DNA of 64,000 bases, from positions 1 through 64,000 of the forward strand of contig JAEUHK010000123.1 in the NCBI GenBank assembly GCA_016795465.1. The letters are read 5' to 3'. This document shows positions 51,579 to 59,752 of the stretch, in pieces. Below the pieces are notes generated by a model. That model did not search any database, was not told where the DNA came from, and was given only the letters and a program-made list of their open reading frames with translations. Numbering within the stretch: the first letter of the stretch is position 1; each line of letters begins with the position of its first letter. The translations under genes were made by a program, and so were the position numbers. The DNA comes from Verrucomicrobiaceae bacterium. GTDB taxonomy: Bacteria; Verrucomicrobiota; Verrucomicrobiia; Verrucomicrobiales; Verrucomicrobiaceae.

Positions 51579-52730
51579 CTACTTTTGCTGCCGCAGGTAG
51601 TCCAGCGCAGCAGCTCGGAACTCGCTCTCAGCCGGATACTGCCCGGTGCTTTGCTTCGCATCCGCGAGATGCTTCTTCGCCCAGGTGAAGTAGCGCTGAT
51701 GCGTGTGCCAGATGGGCTGCTTCTCGTTCTTTTCGTTGATGAGCCAGAAGCCGCCGGGTTTTTCGGGGGTGCCTTCGTTGTCGTAGAGTTCCCAGTAGAG
51801 GACGAAGGGGCAGCCCCATTCGAGGGCGGCGATCATGGTCTCGATGCTTTTGCGGTTGGTCACCTCGGGCGGGTAGCGTCGCGCGGGGAAGCCGTATTCG
51901 CCGATGAAGACGCGTTTGCCGGGGATGCCGGGCTTGGGCTTCAGCTTCGATTCGAGATGGTCGAGCGCGGCGTGCAGATCGTCGCGGATGCCGCGCTGGA
52001 GGCTGTCGTAGCAGGAGTAGCTGACGAAATCGACGTCCACCTGCGGGAGGATGTCGTTGGCGAGGCATTGCCCGCCTTTGAGGAAGGGCTCGACGAGGTT
52101 CGCCTCGGTGTAGTGCCAGACTTCGACGTTTTGATGCGGTGTGTCGCGCTTCGCGTCATCGATGGCCTGTTGGCGGACCTTGAGCCAGGCGATGAAATTC
52201 TCGCCAAAGTGATCGGGGAAGGGCTGTTTCGGGTCAAAGTGCGGTCGCAGATGCCAATCGCCCTCCCAGTGGCCGAGGTAGAACTTTTTGCCGCTGCCGC
52301 TGTAGGTGCGCAGCAGGTGCGCGGAGAGGTCAAACATCTCGCGATACTCCAGATCGCGCTCCGTGGGCTTGAAGGTGCCCGCACTGCCGTGCGTGGTGAA
52401 GGGATAGGCCCAGATGAAGAAGTGCGTGAACGGCATGTCGAGCACCGCGCGATGCGTCGGCTCCCTCGCCGCGATCTCGGCGAGTGTTTGGAGGCCGGGA
52501 TTGCTCCCGCGCACATTCACCTTCGTCTGGCCAAACGAGGCCTGCTTCGAGATCGAGAACTTCATGATGCCCGAACCGAGCTCCGCGATGAGCTTCGCGC
52601 TCTCCAGCAAGGGCTCGTCCTGTGTGAACTGATACCGCCCGCCGATGGCCTGTGTGCCGAGAAGCATGTTGGGCGGCTCCGCGGAGAAGGCGGAGAGCAG
52701 AGGGCAAAGAGCGAAGAGGAGGAGGCGCAT
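51579..52730 (-). CDS. Exported glycoside-hydrolase-like TIM-barrel protein
   Basis: The 383-residue protein has a signal peptide (MRLLLFALCPLLSAFSA). A TIM-barrel appearance is supported by YLGHWEGDWHLR, VWHYTEANLV (putative acid residues), VDFVSYSCYDS, FIGEYGFPARRY (second Glu) and CPFVLYWELYDNEG at the barrel end. This is the order of acid/base and nucleophile residues of GH5/GH39-type hydrolases, but a family was not assigned. It is presumably periplasmic and may cleave a glycan. Downstream is the C39-like gene, 27 bases beyond its start on the same strand. Confidence 0.68.
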   Translation of the reverse strand: MRLLLFALCPLLSAFSAEPPNMLLGTQAIGGRYQFTQDEPLLESAKLIAELGSGIMKFSISKQASFGQTKVNVRGSNPGLQTLAEIAAREPTHRAVLDMPFTHFFIWAYPFTTHGSAGTFKPTERDLEYREMFDLSAHLLRTYSGSGKKFYLGHWEGDWHLRPHFDPKQPFPDHFGENFIAWLKVRQQAIDDAKRDTPHQNVEVWHYTEANLVEPFLKGGQCLANDILPQVDVDFVSYSCYDSLQRGIRDDLHAALDHLESKLKPKPGIPGKRVFIGEYGFPARRYPPEVTNRKSIETMIAALEWGCPFVLYWELYDNEGTPEKPGGFWLINEKNEKQPIWHTHQRYFTWAKKHLADAKQSTGQYPAESEFRAAALDYLRQQK

Positions 52731-52757
52731 GGTTATGGTTTCACCTGCACGAGCGGA

Positions 52758-53234
52758 TTACTCCTGAGGTGCTTGACTGATTTGCTCGACAAAAAGAAAA
52801 CGAGAATCCCAAGCCAAGAGTTGATCCAAAGTGCATTCGGCTATCGTAACCCCATTATTAAAGAAGCCGGGATCCATAAGCTTGACCGAATTCGAGCCAT
52901 CGAATGAGAGAACTCGAAAAGTGTGTATCTCGGCCGGTGTGATAACAGATGTGACGATGCAGTTCACATTACTGGAAAACAGTGCATGCAATTCTTTCTT
53001 CGTGATCAAGTGAAGCAGGTCAGACTTGAGGCCTTGTTTCGACAGAATCAATTGATGATCTTCAGGTGTGGTGGCTCCAAACTGCTCAATTTGGGGCAGC
53101 TTCGAGAGAAGCTCATTTTTATACCGTCGCAGGATTTCAGCCTCGGTGATTCGACACCCAAGATCGGTTGTCAATGACTCGATGCAGGCGAGGCCACAGG
53201 TGAAAGGCGTTAGCTGTTGAAGAAGTGTTGGCAT
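52758..53234 (-). CDS. Stand-alone C39-like papain-fold cysteine peptidase
   Basis: The 158-residue protein has the C39 N-terminal signature: Gln7, six residues before Cys13 (QLTPFTCGLACIESL). Catalytic His104 is in AEIHTFRVLSF, with Asp121 17 residues later (KLMDPG), the expected spacing. It lacks the membrane and ABC domains of bacteriocin exporters. It has no signal peptide, so it is cytoplasmic unless carried by partners. C39 enzymes cleave after double-Gly leaders; no such precursor is visible nearby. It lies 45 bases downstream of the Sel1 gene and is probably the last gene of the channel operon. Codon use is less GC-rich than in the genome average. Confidence 0.7.
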   Translation of the reverse strand: MPTLLQQLTPFTCGLACIESLTTDLGCRITEAEILRRYKNELLSKLPQIEQFGATTPEDHQLILSKQGLKSDLLHLITKKELHALFSSNVNCIVTSVITPAEIHTFRVLSFDGSNSVKLMDPGFFNNGVTIAECTLDQLLAWDSRFLFVEQISQAPQE

Positions 53235-53279
53235 TTGCTTTCAAAGTTTTTGCTCTGATGTCGGTTTCAATCTGGCTGA

Positions 53280-55073
53280 CTACTTTATTCGCCGATTTTG
53301 ATCATCTCTCATGCGCCGTAAATCTTCGAGACGCCTTTGAATCTGGTTGTCGTAACTGCTCGGAATATTCATTTTCACGAGAAACTCGGAGGCTTGCTTC
53401 AAGCCCTGAGCCGCAGCTTTCTTTATCCATTTTATACCTTCAGTCTGGCTTTGATCCACTCCCGAGCCTTCCAAATACATAAGGCCGAGGTAAAATTGAG
53501 ATAGTGGCACATCTTGCGCCGCAGATTTAGTCAGCCAATCGAATGCCTTGCTAAGCGATTTTGCAATTCCATCACCGTTCGCGTAACACACCCCTAAAGC
53601 GCCTTGAGCCAAAGCATGCCCCTTTTTAGCAGCTTTATCCCAGAAGAACACAGCTCTAGACATGTCTTTGCTAACAATTTCTCCTTCAGCATGCCAAATT
53701 CCCAAGTTGTGCAGCGCATCCGCAGATCCCTGTTCTGCGGCCAGATTTGTCCATCGCAGGGCTTCTTTCAAATCTACTGTGACGCCTTTACCAGAAGCTA
53801 ACATTAGACCAAACTCGGATTGGGCTGCCGCAATTCCAGCCATAGCTGCCCGCTTCATAAATTCTGCGGCCTTACTGGAATTTTGCGGCACACCTTCACC
53901 ACGCAGATTGGCGGCTGCCAAGTAGTATAATGCCCCCGCTATGTTTTGATCTGCCGCTTTCTCAAAGAAAACTGCCGCAGTTTTTGAATCTTTCCCCACG
54001 CCCTTTCCTTCAGCGTAGCACATGCCGAGCGAAACCTGCGCCCATCCTAGATTTTGCACAGATGCTAGGTGAAACATATCCGCCGCATTTTTTTCAGATC
54101 GCGTCACACCCCGCCCTTCCATATAGCACCATCCAATAGCAGTCTGCGCCCAAGGGTCACCCGCCAGTGCCTCTTCACGAAGAATTGGGATCGCGCGCTG
54201 GACTAAAGTAGCTGTGAGGCTGGGGTTCTTTTTTGTGCCGACGCCGTCTTCGTAATTAATGGCCAAACTGAGCATTCCCAGAGCATCATTTGAATCAGAC
54301 GACTCTAGGGCGAACCGCTGTGAAGAGTCCCAATCCATTGCGACACCGAGTCCAAGCCGTTTCCTAATTGATTCGATCGCGAGTTTGCGCGCCTTTTTAT
54401 AGAACGTAACCAGCGGTGCAGACAAAGACCTCTCCATTGTGATTTTCGGTGATGGCGCTGTTAGTCGGACCCAGTTGATCACTTCATGGTCTTCGTCTGT
54501 TAGCACGGATACGTCGCCAATCATTGGAGGCCCTTTATGTTTGGGGCCAACAAACAATTCGTGGATTGAGTTGTGCTCAATAACAACATTTGGATTTTTA
54601 GGAATTACGGCCCTCACAAGCTGGCTTCCATCGACGACTTTATGACGACTATTTAAAGCTTCATCATCCTTCCATTCGAGCCGGTAAGCACCTGCAGGCA
54701 GGCTGATCAAAGCAGCACCCTTACGCCAACCATCTTCACCAAAGAGACGCCATTCCTGTGTCTGATCAGCTGTTACTTCAAGCTGGCCTATGGGTGAGGC
54801 TATTCGAGAGCTTTTCTTGGTGAGGACTTTCGAATTCGGAATCTCGCCCAAACGAACAACTTGGCCTGAGCTTACTTCAAACACTTTCACGCCCACCTTC
54901 CATGTTCCCTTCTCCAGCACGACGCTGGAGGAGGCTCCCGAAATTCCTACCGCACTGACACTGCGCACGCCTTCAAACACAACCGGTCCATCTGTCTTGA
55001 ATTCAACAATTCCAACCTCCGCTAGCAAAGAGGAACAACTGATGCATGTGATGAATGTCAGAATCAGTTTCAT
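53280..55073 (-). CDS. Exported Sel1-repeat protein of the channel operon
   Basis: The 597-residue protein has a signal peptide (MKLILTFITCISCSSLLA). An N-terminal beta-rich region (about 20-200, with a PEGA-like GAALISLPAGAYRLEWKDD) is followed by about eight Sel1-like repeats (about 255-575; cores such as AQTAIGWCYMEGRGVTRSEKNAADMF and AQGALGVCYANGDGIAKSLSKAF). Sel1 repeats form alpha-solenoids that bind proteins. It is expected in the periplasm, where it could dock onto the ExbD-like subunits. It begins 2 bases after the second ExbD-like gene ends, showing tight coupling. The tail is basic. Confidence 0.78.
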   Translation of the reverse strand: MKLILTFITCISCSSLLAEVGIVEFKTDGPVVFEGVRSVSAVGISGASSSVVLEKGTWKVGVKVFEVSSGQVVRLGEIPNSKVLTKKSSRIASPIGQLEVTADQTQEWRLFGEDGWRKGAALISLPAGAYRLEWKDDEALNSRHKVVDGSQLVRAVIPKNPNVVIEHNSIHELFVGPKHKGPPMIGDVSVLTDEDHEVINWVRLTAPSPKITMERSLSAPLVTFYKKARKLAIESIRKRLGLGVAMDWDSSQRFALESSDSNDALGMLSLAINYEDGVGTKKNPSLTATLVQRAIPILREEALAGDPWAQTAIGWCYMEGRGVTRSEKNAADMFHLASVQNLGWAQVSLGMCYAEGKGVGKDSKTAAVFFEKAADQNIAGALYYLAAANLRGEGVPQNSSKAAEFMKRAAMAGIAAAQSEFGLMLASGKGVTVDLKEALRWTNLAAEQGSADALHNLGIWHAEGEIVSKDMSRAVFFWDKAAKKGHALAQGALGVCYANGDGIAKSLSKAFDWLTKSAAQDVPLSQFYLGLMYLEGSGVDQSQTEGIKWIKKAAAQGLKQASEFLVKMNIPSSYDNQIQRRLEDLRRMRDDQNRRIK

Positions 55074-55075
55074 AT

Positions 55076-55921
55076 TTATTGAGGATCAATCTGAATTCCT
55101 GTGCCGGAACCTCCAATGGTCATGACGGCATCTGTGGCCAGCGGTTCCCAGCCACATTCCAAACCGCGTTTAGCGCAAGCCTGCTGAGCACCCATAAACA
55201 TTTCAAATCCCGAAGGATAGACTAACAGGCCGACTCTTTGGCTGCCTGGGTCGAGGGTTGCCAAAAATGCAGCGAATTCATTTAAATCCAAACCTCTACG
55301 GGAGTCTGGTTTGATTGTGGCATACAACGGGCGTGCTCGTAAAACATCAATGTCAACGTGAGCACTAAGTCTGCCGTTCAACATCTGAGGGAAGAATTTC
55401 CCATCAGCGACGAAAATTAGCTCTGGTCTCTTTTCACTCGTCTGGCGGCTCGGAAGACGGACCTCTTGAGTTTGTGATCTGATGAATTCCTGCCTGCTCG
55501 CTTCGAGCTTCACAAGTTCCGCTTTTTTCGTTTCCACGCGTTGCCTTACCTCTTTAAGAGTGCGTTCAGCAATCTCGATACGTTTCGCTTCCGCGCTCAC
55601 AGGGGCATCTGATGCCTCAAACGCGTTGCTTTGCTTATTTCTGAGCATGGCAACCTCCGTCTGAAGTTCATTCAACCCACCGGCCATGTCACGTAGTCTG
55701 ATGACATCACGGCTAATAGCGTCAATCTGCTCCTCGATTGCTAAAGTCTGTGCATGTTCTTCCGCCGATTCTTTGGGATCGGCGTTGCCGAGCCGCTCCT
55801 GTAGGTCGTTGGTGGAAACGACGATCAAGAGTGTGATCAAAATCATGGAGCCCAGGCAGTTGCACACTGTATCAAGCAGCAGTTCAAGGCTGTCGGTGGG
55901 GCCTTTGGGCTGAGCATTCAT
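55076..55921 (-). CDS. ExbD/MotB-like subunit with Asp in its membrane motif
   Basis: The 281-residue protein has one membrane segment (about 19-36). The N-terminal motif LLLDTVCN with Asp17 precedes the helix GSMILITLLIVV; LLLDT-type motifs supply the ion-coupling Asp of ExbD/MotB-like proteins. A coiled-coil (about 60-150) comes next, then a globular domain (about 165-281) with PELIFVADGKFFP and ATLDPGSQRVGLLVYPSG. It is probably a stator/rotor plug partner of the MotA/TolQ-like channel. The gene overlaps the next upstream gene by 4 bases (55918-55921). Confidence 0.72.
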   Translation of the reverse strand: MNAQPKGPTDSLELLLDTVCNCLGSMILITLLIVVSTNDLQERLGNADPKESAEEHAQTLAIEEQIDAISRDVIRLRDMAGGLNELQTEVAMLRNKQSNAFEASDAPVSAEAKRIEIAERTLKEVRQRVETKKAELVKLEASRQEFIRSQTQEVRLPSRQTSEKRPELIFVADGKFFPQMLNGRLSAHVDIDVLRARPLYATIKPDSRRGLDLNEFAAFLATLDPGSQRVGLLVYPSGFEMFMGAQQACAKRGLECGWEPLATDAVMTIGGSGTGIQIDPQ

Positions 55922-56625
55922 TCGGGGAGGAAACTGAGTTGTTCGTTTTCACCCACGGCTTGATAGCCGAACGTGAAATCGTTTTTTTTGAGGAAAGCCC
56001 GAAGCTCTTCAAGCAGTTCAATGGCTGATGGCCGCGCGTATAGCACGACATGAACTTTCTCGCGCTCAACTTGGGAAAGTTTTGCCAAGAACAAAGCTCC
56101 AGGCAGCTTACCCCAAGCTCCATCTGGAGCCGTGACAACTTGAGTATCATGATTCTCCAAAACTGCGATGATGGGAGTTCTTCCTCTCTGCACTTGTCGA
56201 TACGCTAAGCGAACCATGCCTTTCTCCTCGCGCAGGCGATCATATTGCCCCTGAGCTTCAGCAACTTGTTCATCAAGTTGGTTTCTGGTCTGATTAGCGG
56301 CATCGATCTCCGCTAACCTCTGTTGATAAACTGCCTCGGCGGCCTTGGGATCACTCTGGGCTAGCTTCTTTGTGAGAATTTCACGTTCTTTTTCTAAAGA
56401 GGCTTTTTCACGAATAACCTGCTCAGTCCGCGCCTTCTCCGAACGTGCTTTTTCTAGCTCGCTTCTGAGGACGGAAAGGTTTTTTGCTTCGCCGCCTTGG
56501 CTGCTATTACCAAATGCGGCAAAGAACAATGCGATCAGAATCATGACGCCAATCAGTCCCATGATAACCGCCTGAAAGGCGAAGAAGCTCGGCCCGGGGC
56601 CTGGGAGTTGGCGGTTCTTTTTCAT
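55918..56625 (-). CDS. ExbD/MotB-like coiled-coil subunit without an Asp in the membrane segment
   Basis: The 235-residue protein has one membrane segment (about 16-38, FAFQAVIMGLIGVMILIALFFAAFG) with no acidic residue. A long coiled-coil (about 50-145) and a small alpha/beta C-terminal domain (about 150-235, VHVVLYARPSAIELLEELRAFLKKNDFTFGY) follow. It resembles the second ExbD-like partner in paired channel modules of PVC bacteria. It starts overlapping the channel gene by 4 bases and its stop overlaps the next gene by 4 bases, so stoichiometric production is expected. Confidence 0.7.
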   Translation of the reverse strand: MKKNRQLPGPGPSFFAFQAVIMGLIGVMILIALFFAAFGNSSQGGEAKNLSVLRSELEKARSEKARTEQVIREKASLEKEREILTKKLAQSDPKAAEAVYQQRLAEIDAANQTRNQLDEQVAEAQGQYDRLREEKGMVRLAYRQVQRGRTPIIAVLENHDTQVVTAPDGAWGKLPGALFLAKLSQVEREKVHVVLYARPSAIELLEELRAFLKKNDFTFGYQAVGENEQLSFLPE

Positions 56626-57557
56626 TTCTCCCCCAGATAATCTACCCGTTCAGCAATATACTCCTCACAGAAGTCGGCAACTTCAGCCATGAACTCCTGC
56701 TCTTTGTTAAACTGAAAAGTGTTCCACATTTGCACCAGAATAGCAGCGAGCAGCGCTAGCAGTGTAGTGTCAAAAGCAGTCGAAAGGCCTTGCGTGACGC
56801 CAATCAAAGAATTCTTAACCTCTGCGATTTCTTTCACACTCTGCAAAGTGGCACCAAAGCCCCCCACTGCCTGCCCTAGTCCCAAAACGGTGCCTACAAA
56901 ACCCAGGACGGGAATCACCCAGACAATGCCGCCAAGCAGGTTAAAACTTCGCTGCACTGCATCTTCATCGGCCTCAGCCAACTGTTTTAGGCACGCCCGC
57001 ACCTCGTTTGCGGGCAGGCCGTGTGCCGCCAGATGCAGTGAACGTTCCGCCCTGCCCAGCAATGCAAACTTTCTAGGATCGTCCACCGAATGATAGAGCC
57101 GCTCAAGCAATTCAGCGCCGCTTCCTTCATCAATCACCACGCCGGAACTGCGTGGCGGAACCCCTACATCAAATGCCCTCTTCTGGACAGCAAGTTTCCA
57201 ACGCTTGAAAATCAGGATGACAAAAGCCCACGATGTGAAAAACACAGTGGCTTGCTGCGTCCAGCCACGCTCGAAAAAGAGATCGCAGAAAGACCTCGCT
57301 GCAGGAACCGAAGTGCGCAGGAACCAGAGGAATGCATAAATGCAGCAGGAGACACACAAAGCGACGGCAAAGCTAAACTGCCTGTTCACTGCCGTCAGCC
57401 GTCCTGGGCTGACTCCCAGCCTCGCCTCGAAGTCAGCTTTGCTGTAAGCCAGCTGAGGGCCATCGCCGATTTGGAATCTTCTGCGCAGTGTGGCTGCCCG
57501 GGCGGTTATGGGCGCTCCATCGGGTGAGTTCTGTGAATGTTGGCTCATTTGGTTCAT
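56622..57557 (-). CDS. MotA/TolQ/ExbB-family proton-channel protein
   Basis: The 311-residue protein has four membrane segments (about 62-80, 103-118, 208-230, 258-277). The family core is WVIPVLGFVGTVLGLGQAVGGFG (213-235) and the last helix STAFDTTLLALLAAILVQM (259-277). MotA/TolQ/ExbB pentamers use the proton or sodium gradient to drive an inserted dimer of ExbD/MotB-like proteins, two of which are encoded next. A GTG start at 57581 is possible, but ATG 57557, 7 bases after the upstream stop, is preferred. It differs from TolQ/ExbB in its long cytoplasmic N-terminal region. Confidence 0.88.
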   Translation of the reverse strand: MNQMSQHSQNSPDGAPITARAATLRRRFQIGDGPQLAYSKADFEARLGVSPGRLTAVNRQFSFAVALCVSCCIYAFLWFLRTSVPAARSFCDLFFERGWTQQATVFFTSWAFVILIFKRWKLAVQKRAFDVGVPPRSSGVVIDEGSGAELLERLYHSVDDPRKFALLGRAERSLHLAAHGLPANEVRACLKQLAEADEDAVQRSFNLLGGIVWVIPVLGFVGTVLGLGQAVGGFGATLQSVKEIAEVKNSLIGVTQGLSTAFDTTLLALLAAILVQMWNTFQFNKEQEFMAEVADFCEEYIAERVDYLGEK

Positions 57558-57564
57558 CTTCACA

Positions 57565-59376
57565 TTATTTCGTTTCGCCACGGCGGCAAAAAGCGGGACT
57601 TCCCATCATCGGACGGTCGTTCAGCCATACGGTCTTGCCTAGGCTAGATTGAAAGCCAACAACAACACTACCATTGCCCCAGGCAAGCAGAACGCATTGA
57701 CCAGGCAATTCTCCCAGGAAATGGAGTTTCCCATTCTCCGCGACGACGCCGACCTTTTCCCAAGAGGTAGCCGACTTGACCAGAAGTTGTAGGGCAGACG
57801 CCTCCTGTTGGAAGTCAACATCTCGCCGGTCAGTAAAATATGATTCCAGCATTACCAACTTTTCAGCAGCCAAGACAGTGCCTTCACTCAAAAGAGGCTC
57901 TGGACTGTCGCCGACCAGCTTGAGCACTTCTCTGATTTCATTGGTAGCTGAGGGACTCCAAATCAGGCCCCATGAAGCAGGGTCTAGCTTGATGACGCCG
58001 TCCACCACTTGGCATAAAAGTGCTTTCTCAAATGGTTTCATCCATGGGTCCGCGTAAATGTGGTCCAGAAAAAACAGCGCCGATTGAGTGAACTGCGGAG
58101 TAGTAATGTAATCTTTGCTGGCAGCCCAGCTTGCGAGTGCCTTTAGATGATAACGATATGTATCGGGTGAGTCCGGCGGCGGCTTTCCAGCAGATGCTTC
58201 CAAAACAGGTAATCGTTGCTTTAAGAACTGAATCTCCTCGGCTGTGCAGGGACGAGCAGGAAAGAGCGCTTCACTTGAGTCTGCTGTTAATCCCATTTTG
58301 TGCATGGCCTGTTGATGCAGCACATCTGGCCATAAACCTTTGTCCAACACCTGAGCAAACCCTGCCTTGAGCTGATGGTGTTCAGGTAAGTTTGCCATCA
58401 GGTTTCGCAATATTTGGGCATGAGTTTCAGCACTGGCATGTTCGCCAGCCATCTGATCGAAACTTTTGACCCAAGATACCGCCGCCTCTTCCATCTGTTG
58501 ATATTTTCCAAGAGCACGCGCCATTCGTTTAGCCAGCCGCTCTTCAATATCGTGCATTTCTTCGGCGACCTTGGCCGCAGCACGCCGCATCTCAGGAAGC
58601 TGTGAAACCAACGGCTCACCGAAGACCCCATCCGCACGGGACAGGCAGGAATCAAGAATGCTCAGAGCCAGCTCTGCCGAAGTAGTTTTTTCTCGCATCC
58701 ATTCCTGATCCAATGTGGTGGCTTTGACCGCTAACACGCCGATCCTTCGCGCGTCGGATGGTGTGAACTCGTTAATATTGGCTTCGTGGAACGACTGCAG
58801 AGTGGCGGTTTGTTTGATCAAAAGGCTTCGCGTTTCCGGCGTCAAACTACTCCATTTTTCGAGTTCGGATTCCGCGCGGCCAAGTTCAACCAGCCAAGCC
58901 TCGCATGATGCTTTTTTCGTGGCAAGCCAACCTGAAGCCAGTGAGCGAATCTTGAGGGCATTCGCAGCCCCACTTCGACCAGGGTCGAACTTCCACTGCT
59001 CACGAAGCAGTGAGTTTACTTCTGTAGTGTCGCCATTCAAAAGCGCCTTCTCCATGCGTGCTGTATAGTCTTTGAAATAGGCGATGCATGCATAGTTCCA
59101 GGCAAGCAGTGTTAATATTGCAGAACATACGAAACCTATCCCTCCAACAGCTAGAAGCTTCTTGGTTCTCTGCTTCTTGATCGAGTTATTGAGATGCGCC
59201 TCAATATTGCCAAGCCGCTTCCAAAAGCCATCATCTTCAGGCACTTCCCATCGGGATCTGCGGCTCAGAAGATGCACTTGATGCAGCACTGCATCGAAGT
59301 TTCTGCAATCGTCAGCAAATGCCGCGATCTCAAGCTGCTGCAAAGCGGCGTTGTGGTCATCGGCGAGGAGGCTCAT
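57565..59376 (-). CDS. Single-pass membrane protein of unknown function, channel operon
   Basis: The 603-residue protein has one membrane helix (about 74-94, LLAVGGIGFVCSAILTLLAW) after a cytoplasmic N-terminus that looks helical. A long helical region with coiled-coil tendency (about 100-330) and a C-terminal part (about 330-603) follow, finishing with beta-strands (KLHFLGELPGQCVLLAWGNGSVVVGF). No family was recognised. It begins in an ATGA overlap with the small gene upstream and ends 7 bases before the chosen channel start. Its position as first large gene and its membrane topology suggest a scaffold of the complex. Confidence 0.68.
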   Translation of the reverse strand: MSLLADDHNAALQQLEIAAFADDCRNFDAVLHQVHLLSRRSRWEVPEDDGFWKRLGNIEAHLNNSIKKQRTKKLLAVGGIGFVCSAILTLLAWNYACIAYFKDYTARMEKALLNGDTTEVNSLLREQWKFDPGRSGAANALKIRSLASGWLATKKASCEAWLVELGRAESELEKWSSLTPETRSLLIKQTATLQSFHEANINEFTPSDARRIGVLAVKATTLDQEWMREKTTSAELALSILDSCLSRADGVFGEPLVSQLPEMRRAAAKVAEEMHDIEERLAKRMARALGKYQQMEEAAVSWVKSFDQMAGEHASAETHAQILRNLMANLPEHHQLKAGFAQVLDKGLWPDVLHQQAMHKMGLTADSSEALFPARPCTAEEIQFLKQRLPVLEASAGKPPPDSPDTYRYHLKALASWAASKDYITTPQFTQSALFFLDHIYADPWMKPFEKALLCQVVDGVIKLDPASWGLIWSPSATNEIREVLKLVGDSPEPLLSEGTVLAAEKLVMLESYFTDRRDVDFQQEASALQLLVKSATSWEKVGVVAENGKLHFLGELPGQCVLLAWGNGSVVVGFQSSLGKTVWLNDRPMMGSPAFCRRGETK

Positions 59377-59600
59377 ATCATTGGTTTCTCAAAGTTGCGG
59401 GTTGGATAGGTCATCAAACGTTTCTCTACCGCAAGGCAATTTGGCAAGCTGAGCTCCCTACTTTCGCGACGCTGCTCCTCAGCCTCGCAGTCGAGGGCTT
59501 TGGTGTAGGAGCTGACTTCCTCAAAGGAGGTGCCGTTTTCAAAGGCGATCTGGTCGTCGTCTTTGACGCGGGAAGTGCGGATGGCGGGGCTGGCAGGCAT
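59373..59600 (-). CDS. Small acidic protein upstream of the channel operon (75 residues)
   Basis: The product contains DDDQIAFENGTSFEEVSSYTKALDCEAEEQRRESRELSL in two helical halves and no membrane segment. Its stop overlaps the start of the 603-residue gene by 4 bases (ATGA), the strongest evidence for translation. No family is recognised. A competing open frame on the plus strand covers the same bases but has weak coding character. Start ATG 59600 is the only good one. Confidence 0.5.
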   Translation of the reverse strand: MPASPAIRTSRVKDDDQIAFENGTSFEEVSSYTKALDCEAEEQRRESRELSLPNCLAVEKRLMTYPTRNFEKPMI

Positions 59601-59752
59601 GGCGAAGAGATGGCGTTCACCGACACCTACGGACCGCGTGAAAAATCGTCAACCAAGGTGCCAAACTTCGTCGAAGGACTGTTGGGGTGTCCGACTGGAT
59701 GGTCGGGTAACGGTAGCCCTTCCTGGGGAATGGACGCTGAAAGCGAGAAATT

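Noticed and set aside
51343..51661. Two overlapping minus-strand frames in the gap before the hydrolase-like gene
   Set aside because: Short, Ser/Arg-rich and partly antisense to the upstream gene; a transposase remnant was considered but no motif supports it.
52758..59376. Zorya-type anti-phage system
   Set aside because: A MotA-like channel and MotB-like partners are present, but no nuclease or helicase gene (ZorC/ZorD/ZorE type) and no OmpA-like domain is seen.
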